Below are positions 40,912 to 49,400 of a stretch of 64,000 nucleotides of DNA, piece after piece. Source of the stretch: Streptomyces davaonensis JCM 4913. GTDB lineage: Bacteria; Actinomycetota; Actinomycetes; Streptomycetales; Streptomycetaceae. Position numbers and translations under genes: made by a program. The stretch covers positions 2,328,053 through 2,392,052 of the forward strand of contig NC_020504.1 of assembly GCF_000349325.1 (NCBI RefSeq), read 5' to 3'. Within the stretch, counting starts at the first letter, position 1; the number at the start of each line of letters is the position of its first letter. The notes beneath the pieces are model-generated. The model was not told where the DNA came from, searched no databases, and was given only the letters and a program-made list of their open reading frames with translations.

Positions 40912-42459
40912 CTAGAGCGTCGCCGTCGTCCTGCTCCGGTCCGGCGACCGGCGCCGGGGCCGGCCCAGCAGGGCGGCCGCTGCCAGCGCTCCGGCCAGCG
41001 CCGTCGCGGCGCAGACCCAGAAGGACACGGCCAGGGCGTCGGTGAAGCCGTCGAACGCGGCTTCCCGCAGACGCTCGCCCGTCGACGGGTCCAGGCGGGC
41101 GGCCACGGCGGCGGCTCCGGCGACCGAGTCCGTGGCGATCCGGCCCGCCTCGCCGCCGAGTTCGTCGGCGACCGAGGACACGCGGTCGTCGTAGACGGAG
41201 GCGATCAGACTGCCGAGGAGGGCCACTCCGAGCGCCGCCGCGACCTGTCGGACGGCCATCGTGAGGGCCACGCCGGTGCCCGTGCGGTTCTCGGGGAGTT
41301 CGCCGACGATGACGTCCATGGCGGTGGGCAGCGAGAGGCCGAGGCCGAGGCCCATGACCGTCATCGCGGTGGCGATCGGGCCGTAGCCCTCGGTGGTCGC
41401 GCTCCAGGCGCCGTACACCAGTCCCCCGGCGAGCAGGACGGAGCCGGCGGCGATCGTGGCGCGTGGGCCCAGGCGTTTGGCCATCGCGTCGCCGACGCCG
41501 GCGCTGAGCATGAAGGCCACGATCAGCGGCAGCAGCCGCAGTCCGGTGCCGAACGTGCCGTTGTCCAGCACCACTTGGAGGTACTGCGGCACGATGAACA
41601 GCACCCCGAACATCGTGAAGGACACCGCGGTGGCCACCGCCGTGGCGCCCGTGAAGCGCCGGTTGCCGAACAGGGAGAGGTCGATCAGGGGCTGGGCGGC
41701 GCGACGCTCCCACAGCACGAAGGCGACCACCAGCCCGGCGCCGCCCAGGAGCGTGCCGATGATGAGCGGGTCGCTCCAGCCCTCGTTTGGCCCCTCGATG
41801 ATCCCGAAGACCAGCGCCGCGAGCCCCACCGTGATCAGCAGGGCCCCGGCGTAGTCGACCCGGGGCTTCGCCGGGTCCCTGGTCTCCGGTACCAGTGCCC
41901 CGCCCGCCAGCAGGGCGACCGCGATGAAGGGGACGTTGATCAGGAAGACCGAGCCCCACCAGTAGTGTTCCAGCAGCCAGCCGCCGACCAGCGGGCCCAG
42001 CGGCAGGCCCAGCATCATCCCGACCGACCAGACGGCGATGGCGCGCGAGCGCTCCTGCTCGGTGAACATCACCGGTACCAGCGAGAGGCTCAGCGGGGTC
42101 ACGACGGCCGCGCCGAGTCCCATCAGCGCGCGGGCGAGGATCAGCGAGTCGGCACTCGGGGCCCAGGCGCACCACACCGAGGCCACGCCGAAGACGACCA
42201 GTCCGGCGATGAGCACACGCTTGCGTCCGAAGCGGTCACCGAACGCCCCGGCGGGCAGCAGCAGTCCGGCGAACACGAGGATGTAGGAGTCGGTGATCCA
42301 CTGGAGGTCGCGGTTGTCGGCGTCGAGATCCGTCGCGAGCGTCGACAGCGCGATGTTCAGGATGGTGGTGTCGAGTCCGATGATGAGCAGGCTCAAGGAC
42401 AGGACGCCGAGCGCCCACCAGCGGTGGGGGTACCGCTCGGCCAAGGAGTCTTCGGTCAT
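40912..42459 (-). CDS. MFS exporter, DHA2 family, end of the PKS/NRPS operon
   Basis: 515 residues with ~14 helices. Helix 1 reads WWALGVLSLSLLIIGLDTTILNIALS, motif A is GAFGDRFGRKRVLIAGL, and motif C is GLPLGPLVGGWLLE. It is related to but distinct from the exporter at 28.5 kb. It lies 77 bp after the stand-alone adenylation gene on the same strand, so it is probably the product exporter/self-resistance gene. No regulator is adjacent on this strand. Confidence 0.92.
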   Translation of the reverse strand: MTEDSLAERYPHRWWALGVLSLSLLIIGLDTTILNIALSTLATDLDADNRDLQWITDSYILVFAGLLLPAGAFGDRFGRKRVLIAGLVVFGVASVWCAWAPSADSLILARALMGLGAAVVTPLSLSLVPVMFTEQERSRAIAVWSVGMMLGLPLGPLVGGWLLEHYWWGSVFLINVPFIAVALLAGGALVPETRDPAKPRVDYAGALLITVGLAALVFGIIEGPNEGWSDPLIIGTLLGGAGLVVAFVLWERRAAQPLIDLSLFGNRRFTGATAVATAVSFTMFGVLFIVPQYLQVVLDNGTFGTGLRLLPLIVAFMLSAGVGDAMAKRLGPRATIAAGSVLLAGGLVYGAWSATTEGYGPIATAMTVMGLGLGLSLPTAMDVIVGELPENRTGTGVALTMAVRQVAAALGVALLGSLIASVYDDRVSSVADELGGEAGRIATDSVAGAAAVAARLDPSTGERLREAAFDGFTDALAVSFWVCAATALAGALAAAALLGRPRRRSPDRSRTTATL

Positions 42460-42536
42460 GAGGCGGAGCCGCCCTTCCCTGTCTCCCGCGAACCGGCCGG
42501 GTCATTGTGATACCGACTCTCAAGAGAGAGTAGCCA

Positions 42537-44057
42537 TCAGTTCCCCGGAGTGGCCGGGGGACCGGCGGATTCGGCCACGAGCGGGACCAGGGCGCCGCGG
42601 TCGAGCTTTCCGGACAGGGTGAGGGGAAGTTCCGGCAGGCTGACGTAGGCGGAGGGCAGCATGTGCCGGGGCAGCACCGCGCCGAGGGCCTCCCGCAGCA
42701 GGCCGTCCTCGACAGGGCCTTCCTTGGGGACGTAGCAGGCGGCCAGGAGCGGTTCCCCGCCCGGTGACTCGGTCAGCACGACGGCACATTCCCGCACCTC
42801 GGGCAGGTCCTGCAACGCGGCCTCGATCTCCCCGAGTTCGATCCGGAATCCGCGCAACTTGACCTGTTCGTCACGGCGTCCGAGGAACTCCAGCTCACCG
42901 TCCTCACCGGCCACGGCGTAGTCACCGGTCCGGTACCAGACGTCCGCCGAGCCGTCGAGGTCCAGGCGGACGAAGCGCTGGGCCGTCAGCTCCGGGCGCC
43001 CCAGATAGCCGTGGGCGACCCCGGCCCCCGCCACGTGCAGCTCGCCGGGCACTCCCGGCGGCACCGGGGTGGAGTCCTCCAGGAGCGCGATGCGCAGATG
43101 GGGCAGGGCCCGTCCGATCGGAGTGCCCATCAGATGCCGGCGCAGCTTCGCCGCGTCGACGACCGTGTCCGTGGCGTGGACCGTGATCTCCGTGATGCCG
43201 TACATGTTGTGCAGCTCGGCGCCGGGAGCCAGCCCGAGGGCATTCCAGCGGCGGACCGCCCGGGCGTTGACCGCCTCGCCGCCGAACACCACATAGCGCA
43301 GTGCGGGCAGCGGGACGGGGTGGTCCTCCAGGCCGCGCACCAAGTAGGCGAAGACCGACGGGACCTGGCTGAGCACCGTGACCTTCCGGGCGGCGAGCAG
43401 ATCGGCCAGGGCCGCGGGGTCCGTGGTGAGCTCGTCGGGGACGACGACGACCCGGCCGCCGGAGCTGAGCGCCCCCCAGATCTCCCACACGCTGAAGTCG
43501 AAGCTGGGCGAGTGGAAGAAGGACCACACGTCGTCGGGCCCGACGGAGTAGGACGCACAACCGTCCAGCAGGGCACGCACGTTGGCGTGCCGGACCACGA
43601 CTCCCTTGGGGTCGCCGGTGGAGCCGGAGGTGTAGATGACGTACGCCGTGTCCGGCGGCACCGGCGCGCCGCCGCCCGGCTCCCGTCCGCTGGGCTCGAC
43701 GGTCGGCTCGCCGGTCTCCGCGTTCTCGGTGACCACGTGGCCGACGCCGGAGTCGGCGAGGAGGTAGTCCTGGCGCGCCTGCGGATAGCGGGGGTCGACG
43801 GGGACGTAACCGCAGCCGTGCCGCCAGATGCCCAGCATGCCCGCGATCGCCTGCGCCCCGCGGCCCGCACGCAGTCCGACCAGCCCCCCGGACGGCACGC
43901 CGGCCCGCAGCAGCGCGTCGGCGATCCGCTCGGCGGCCCGCTGGAGCCCGGCGTACGTCACCGTGCTCCCGCGGTCCTCGACGGCCACCGCGTCCGGCTG
44001 CCGCGCGGCGACCCGCGCGAAGCTCTCGTCCATGCGCTCGTAGGCCGCCCCGGCCAT
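42537..44057 (-). CDS. Stand-alone NRPS adenylation domain, threonine-like code
   Basis: 506 residues from the ATG at 44055-44057, with GAGGGAG 7 nt upstream; the frame is open further, to 44102, but would overlap the upstream gene. All core motifs are intact: A3 YVIYTSGSTGDPKGVV, A4/A5 FDFSVWE and NMYGITEITVH, A7 YRTGDYAV, A8 GRRDEQVKLRGFRIELGEIE and A10 LPLTLSGKLDRGAL. The ten specificity positions read by alignment are D-F-W-S-V-G-M-V-H-K, matching the threonine code DFWNIGMVHK at 8 of 10. No C, T or TE domain is attached. It probably loads an amino acid onto the NRPS carrier domain in trans. Confidence 0.9.
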   Translation of the reverse strand: MAGAAYERMDESFARVAARQPDAVAVEDRGSTVTYAGLQRAAERIADALLRAGVPSGGLVGLRAGRGAQAIAGMLGIWRHGCGYVPVDPRYPQARQDYLLADSGVGHVVTENAETGEPTVEPSGREPGGGAPVPPDTAYVIYTSGSTGDPKGVVVRHANVRALLDGCASYSVGPDDVWSFFHSPSFDFSVWEIWGALSSGGRVVVVPDELTTDPAALADLLAARKVTVLSQVPSVFAYLVRGLEDHPVPLPALRYVVFGGEAVNARAVRRWNALGLAPGAELHNMYGITEITVHATDTVVDAAKLRRHLMGTPIGRALPHLRIALLEDSTPVPPGVPGELHVAGAGVAHGYLGRPELTAQRFVRLDLDGSADVWYRTGDYAVAGEDGELEFLGRRDEQVKLRGFRIELGEIEAALQDLPEVRECAVVLTESPGGEPLLAACYVPKEGPVEDGLLREALGAVLPRHMLPSAYVSLPELPLTLSGKLDRGALVPLVAESAGPPATPGN

Positions 44058-44077
44058 GTCCGTGCTCCCTCGGTCGC

Positions 44078-45649
44078 TCACAGCGGAATGTTTCCGTGCC
44101 ACTTGCCGGTCGTCGGCCGGCGCTTGGTGCGCAGCACCCCCAGCCGCCGGACGATCTCCTCGCGCGTCCGGGACGGCTCGATCACCGCGTCCACATAGCC
44201 CCGGTCAGCGGCCACGTAGGGGTTGCACAGGGTCTCCTCGTACGTGGCCACCAGCTGTTTCTTCAGCGTGGCGGGGTCGTCGGAGGCCAGCAGCTGCTTG
44301 CGGTGCATCACCTCGGCGGCGGCCGACGCGCCCATCACGGCGATCTGCGCCGTCGGCCAGGCCAGGTTCACATCGATGCCCAGGTGCTTGGAGCCCATCA
44401 CCCCGTACCCGCCGCCGTACGCCTTGCGCACCACCACGGTGACCATCGGCACCCCGGCCTCGGCGTAGGCGTAGCCGAGTTTCGCCCCGCGCCGGATGAT
44501 GCCGCCGTGCTCCTGCTCGGCGCCGGGCGTGAAGCCGGGCACGTCCACGAAGGTGACGACCGGGATGCCGAAGGCGTCGCAGAAGCGGATGAAGCGTGCG
44601 GCCTTCTCCGAGGCGGCGATGTCGAGGGCACCGCCCGCGTGCAGCGGCTGGTTGGCGACCACCCCGACGGAGGTGCCGTCCAGCCGGGCGAAGCCGCAGA
44701 TGATGTTCCGTGCGTGGATCGGGGCGATCTCCAGCAACTCCCCGTCGTCCACCACCCGTTGAATGATGGCAAGCATGTCGTACGGGCGGTTGTCGGCATC
44801 CGGGACGGCCGTCTCCAGCCACTCCCGCTCCGCGGGCGTCTCGGCCCGGGAGGGGGCGTAGACGGGCGGGTCCGCGTGGTTGTTGGAAGGCAGATGACCG
44901 AGGAGGATGCGCACGTAGTCGAAGGCGTCCTCCTCGTCGGTGGCGAGGTAGTGCGCGTTGCCGGTGATCTCGTTGTGCGTGCGCGCCCCGCCCAGGACCT
45001 CCGGGTCGGTGTCCTCACCGGTGATCGACTTGATCACCTCGGGGCCGGTCACGAACATGTGGGAGAGACCGTCCACCATGATCACGAAGTCGGTGGCGGC
45101 CGGCGAGTAGGCGGCACCCCCCGCGCACGGCCCGAGCTGCACGGAGATCTGCGGGACCACCCCGGACAGCGCGACGTTGCGGCGGAAGATCTCGGCGTAC
45201 TGGGCCAGGGAGGCCACGCCCTCCTGGATGCGGGCGCCGCCGGAGTCGTTCAGGCCGATCAGCGGACAGCCGATCGACCCGGCGAGGTCCATCAGTTTGA
45301 CGATCTTCTCGCCGTACACCTCACCGAGCGTGCCGCCGAAGACAGTGAAGTCCTGGGCGAAGACACACACCGTCCGCCCGTCGATGGTGCCGTGGCCGGT
45401 CACCACGCCGTCACCGTAGGGGCGGTTGTTCTCCATGCCGAACTCGTGGCAGCGGTGCCGGGCCAGTTGGCCGATCTCGACGAAGGAGCCGTCGTCGAGC
45501 AGCAGGTCGATCCGCTCCCGTGCCGTCAGTTTGCCCTTGGCGTGCTGCCGGGCGATCGCCTGGGGCGAGCCGGCCCGCCGCGCCTGTTCGCTACGGCGCA
45601 CCAGCTCGTCGCGCTTGCCGGCCGTGCCGGTGACCACTTCCGTGTCCAT
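44078..45649 (-). CDS. Acyl-CoA carboxylase beta (carboxyltransferase) subunit
   Basis: 523 residues, the normal length for PccB/AccD5-type subunits. It has KLTARERIDLLLDDGSFVEI, the acyl-CoA oxyanion glycines GLNDSGGARIQEGV, LGPCAGGAAYSPAATDF, and the biotin-side GGGYGVMGSKHLG with AWPTAQIAVMGA. It transfers CO2 from biotin to an acyl-CoA (propionyl- or larger), giving a malonyl-type extender. Encoded within the PKS operon, it probably supplies a substituted extender unit. The biotinylated alpha subunit must come from elsewhere. The start is 15 bp after the thioesterase stop. Confidence 0.93.
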   Translation of the reverse strand: MDTEVVTGTAGKRDELVRRSEQARRAGSPQAIARQHAKGKLTARERIDLLLDDGSFVEIGQLARHRCHEFGMENNRPYGDGVVTGHGTIDGRTVCVFAQDFTVFGGTLGEVYGEKIVKLMDLAGSIGCPLIGLNDSGGARIQEGVASLAQYAEIFRRNVALSGVVPQISVQLGPCAGGAAYSPAATDFVIMVDGLSHMFVTGPEVIKSITGEDTDPEVLGGARTHNEITGNAHYLATDEEDAFDYVRILLGHLPSNNHADPPVYAPSRAETPAEREWLETAVPDADNRPYDMLAIIQRVVDDGELLEIAPIHARNIICGFARLDGTSVGVVANQPLHAGGALDIAASEKAARFIRFCDAFGIPVVTFVDVPGFTPGAEQEHGGIIRRGAKLGYAYAEAGVPMVTVVVRKAYGGGYGVMGSKHLGIDVNLAWPTAQIAVMGASAAAEVMHRKQLLASDDPATLKKQLVATYEETLCNPYVAADRGYVDAVIEPSRTREEIVRRLGVLRTKRRPTTGKWHGNIPL

Positions 45650-45664
45650 CGTCGTGTCCCCTTG

Positions 45665-46492
45665 TCAGCTCGCCGTGCCCGGTGCCGTGCCGTCGGCAGG
45701 CAGCGCGCGGATCTCGTCGACGACGGCACCCACCACGGCGGTGGCGTGCTCGAGCAGGTAGAAGTGGCCCCCGGGGTACTGCCGCACGCGCACCGGACGG
45801 GTCGACTCCGTCCGCCAGCCGCTCAGCCCCTCCATCGAACTCATGGGGTCCTGGGTGCTCCCGAAGACGATCAGCGGGACGTCCAGCGGTTCGTCCGGCT
45901 GATACCGGTAGCGCTCGCAGACGCCGAAGTCCGCGCGGAGCGCGGGCAGCAGCACGTCGATCAGGTCGGGCTCGGCGAGGATCTCGTCCGGCATGCCGCC
46001 GAGGGACGCCACCTCCGCGAGGAACCGGTCGTCCGGCAGCGTGCTGATCGGGACGTGCGTAGGCAGACCGCTCGGCCCCGGCCAGCCGGAGACGGCCAGC
46101 AGCACCGGGGCGGGGGCGGCGCGGCGGCGCAGTTCCCGGGTGAGTTCGAAGGACAGCAGCGCGCCCATGCTGTGGCCGAAGAACGCGTACGGCCGTGTCG
46201 AGTCCCGGGTGGCGAGGGCCTCGGCCAGCGCCTCGACGATCTCCTGGTGCCCGCCCATCGCGGGTTCGGCCATCCGGTCCTGCCGGCCCGGCAGTTGGAC
46301 CGCGTGCAGGGCGATCGACCGCGGCAGCAGCGGCAGCCAGGGGCGGAACGCGGGCGCGCTGGCGCCGGCGAACGGGAAGCAGATCAGGTCCAGCGAGGCC
46401 TCGGGGCGCTCGTCGAACGCGACCAACCACGAAGGCCGCCGGGTGCGGGCTGTCGGCCGGGGGCGGTCCGCCGCCGGTCGGGTTCCGGTCAT
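45665..46492 (-). CDS. Type II (editing) thioesterase
   Basis: 275 residues of the alpha/beta-hydrolase TEII family. LICFPFAGASAPAFRPW is near the N-terminus, the nucleophile Ser in FFGHSMGALLSFE, Asp in VFGSTQDP, and His in YPGGHFYLLEH. It removes aberrant acyl groups from carrier domains. Its ATG overlaps the NRPS stop (ATGA), so the two are made together. Confidence 0.94.
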   Translation of the reverse strand: MTGTRPAADRPRPTARTRRPSWLVAFDERPEASLDLICFPFAGASAPAFRPWLPLLPRSIALHAVQLPGRQDRMAEPAMGGHQEIVEALAEALATRDSTRPYAFFGHSMGALLSFELTRELRRRAAPAPVLLAVSGWPGPSGLPTHVPISTLPDDRFLAEVASLGGMPDEILAEPDLIDVLLPALRADFGVCERYRYQPDEPLDVPLIVFGSTQDPMSSMEGLSGWRTESTRPVRVRQYPGGHFYLLEHATAVVGAVVDEIRALPADGTAPGTAS

Positions 46493-49400
46493 GGGGTGCC
46501 TCCGGGGTCCTGCTCACCGAGCAGGGGGCGCAGGTGTCGGACGAGTACTTCGACGTGGGGCGGGTTGAGCAGCGTCAGATGGTCACCGGGCACGTCCAGG
46601 ATCCGCAGCCCGGGGGCCACGGCGTCCCAGCCGAGCGCGCGGTCGGGCCGGTAGAACTCGGGGTCGTTGATCCCCTCGGGCATCGGGTCGAGGCCGATGA
46701 ACAGGGTCAGCGGGCCGTCCCAGGGATCGGGCCGGTAGCCCTGCATCATGCGGCGGGCGGTGCGGACCGCGTCGACGGTGGAGCGGAACAGGTCGATGCC
46801 GATGTCCCCTTCGAGCACCTCCGCCACCCGCCGGTACAGCAGGTCGAGTTGGGCCTGCTCGTCGTCGAGCGGCAGGAGCTCCTCCTCGGTGAGCCGCACG
46901 GACCGGTGGAAGATCAGCTCGAAGACCCGTGCGTAGTGGTGGGTGCGGTAGGCCAGCAGCTCGCGCGGGGCGAGGTCCGGGGGCGAACCCGCCAGGGAGG
47001 ACTCGAACAGGGTGAGCACCTCGACCTCTTCGCCCGCGGCGGTGAGCTGCTGGGCCATCTCGAAGGCGACGAGACCGCCGAAGGAGAGGCCGCCGAGCCG
47101 GTAGGGGCCGTGCGGGAAGGCCTCGCGCACGGCGTCGACGTAGTGCGCCGCGAGATCCTGGAGCCGGTCGAACCGGGCGATGTCGGAGTGCTCCAGCATG
47201 TAGAAGGGCTGCTGGGGTCCGAGCTGGTCGGCCAGGAACTGGTAGACGAGCGTGTTCATCCCGGTCTGGTGGACGGCGAAGAACGGCGGCCTGTCCCCCT
47301 GTTCCCGCAGCGCGACCAGCGAGGAGCGGGCGCTCTTGCCGGTGCCGGGCCGCAGCACGTCGGCGAGCTCGGCGACGGTCGGGTTGCCGAACAGGACCGC
47401 CAGGTCCACGTCCTGGTCGAACCGGCGCTGGAGCCGGGAGATCACCCGCATCGCCAGCAGGGAGTGCCCGCCGAGCGCGAAGAAGTTGTCGGTGGCGCCG
47501 ACCGGGCGCACCCCGAGCACGTCCTCCCACACCTTGCAGATCCTGAGCTCGGTGCTGTCCCTGGGCGGCACGAAGGCCGCCGCGCCGTCGCGGGAGCCGC
47601 GTTCGGAGGCCGGCAGCGCCCCCGGGTCGGGGCGGCCGTGCCGGGTCAGCGGCAGGCTGCCGGTGAGGATGAACTCGTCGGGGACGAGGTGCGACGGCAG
47701 GGGGCCCGAGTCGAGCGCGGCGCGCAGCCGGGGCAGCAGCCGGCTCTCCCGGCGCCGGGTGAGCGGGTCGTTGGCGCAGTCGGGCCAGGGGCGCGGAGCG
47801 GGCCGCAGGGTGTCGGCGTAGGCCCACCACTTCGCCCGTACGGTCTCCTTGCCCGGCCCCTCGGCGGGCGCGAACAGGGCGTCGACGGTGCCCGGACGGT
47901 CGCCGACGAGGAGTTCGGCGAGGTAGCCGTGGCGCTCGGCGAGGTCGTGCAGATCGTCGGGTTCCACGGCCGGATCGCTCTCCGCGGCGGCCCGCAGGGT
48001 GCCGGTGTCATGGGGGGCGGTGCCGTCCTGAAGGGACCGGACGGCGACCGCGAGACCGTGACAGCGGGCGTCGGGAACGCCGCGCACGAGCAGGGAACCG
48101 GGCCGTGCGGCGAGTTCCTCGCGGACGGCCGCGAGATCTCCGCGCCACTCGGTGACCCGGGCCGGCGCCTCGGACTCGGCGCCGGTGTCGAAGGTGAGCA
48201 GGGCGTCGTAGCGGAAGCGGGACATCTCGTTGCGGGCGCGGCCCCGCCGTACCGTGATGCGGGTGCTGCCGCCGGGTGCCCCGGCCACCGTCCGGCGGAA
48301 GAAGTCGGGGTGCAGGACGAGTTCCTCGTCGGTGCGGGCGGCGCGGTGGGCGGCCTGCCACAGCTGCCGGGTGTCGTGGTGGTCGGGGCAGTTGGCGAGC
48401 TGCCCGGCGAGGTGCTGGGCATCGAGCAGCGGCAGGCTGCGGACGTCGCCGACGAAGATCCGTCCGCCCGGGGCCAGCAGGGCGCGGGCCCGGTCGAGGA
48501 CGCGGCGCAGGTAGGCGGCGTGCGGGAAGTACTGCGCGACGGAGTTGACGATCACCAGGTCGAAGGCGGCCTCGGGCAGCCCGGTGACGTCGTCGCCCTC
48601 CTGGCAGCGCAGCTCCACCCGGTCGGCGACGGACGGCGGCAGATGGTCGCGGACGTAGTCGACGGCCGTCGGTGACAGGTCCGTCGCCCAGTACCGCTCG
48701 CACTCGGCGCTCAGCGGGAGCAGGAGCATGCCGGTACCGCAGCCGATCTCCAGGACCCGGCGCGGGGCGAGCGCGCGGAGCCGGTCCAGGGTGCCGTCGA
48801 GCCATTCGCGCATCTCCGCGTCGGGGATCGCCCCGCCGGTGAGGCTGCTGTTCCAGCCGGCGGTGTTGAAGTCGGGCTCGGCACCGAGGTCCGTGCTGCC
48901 GTAGGCGTGCGCGAAGACCTGCCGCCACTGGTCGACCTGGTCGGTGTCCAGGTCCCCGGCGGGTTCGTCGCCGCCCTGCCGGGCGGGCACGACGTGGGCG
49001 AGCAGCCGACGGGTCTCGCCCTGGCCGTCGGCGGTCACGACGGCCTGCTCGACGTCGGCGAGGGCTACGAGCGCGTCCTCGACCTCGGCGGGGTCGACGA
49101 CCTGTCCCCGCACGGCCAGCCGCCGGTCGGCGCGGCCGAGGATCTCCAGTCGGCCGTCCTCGGTCCACCGCGCGAGATCGCCGGTGGCCAGCAGCCTGCC
49201 GTGCGGGCTGTCCGCCCGCGGGGCGGAGCGGAAGCGCTCCGCGGTGAGCGCGGGCCGGCCCGGGTAGCCGCGGGCCACCGCCTCGCCGCCGAGGTGGAGC
49301 TCGCCGGGAACCCCCGCCGGCAGCGCGGCGCCGGAGTCGTCGAGGACGTACGCGGCGACTCCGGCGGTGGGCCGCCCGCCCGGACGGGCCGGTTCGGTGT

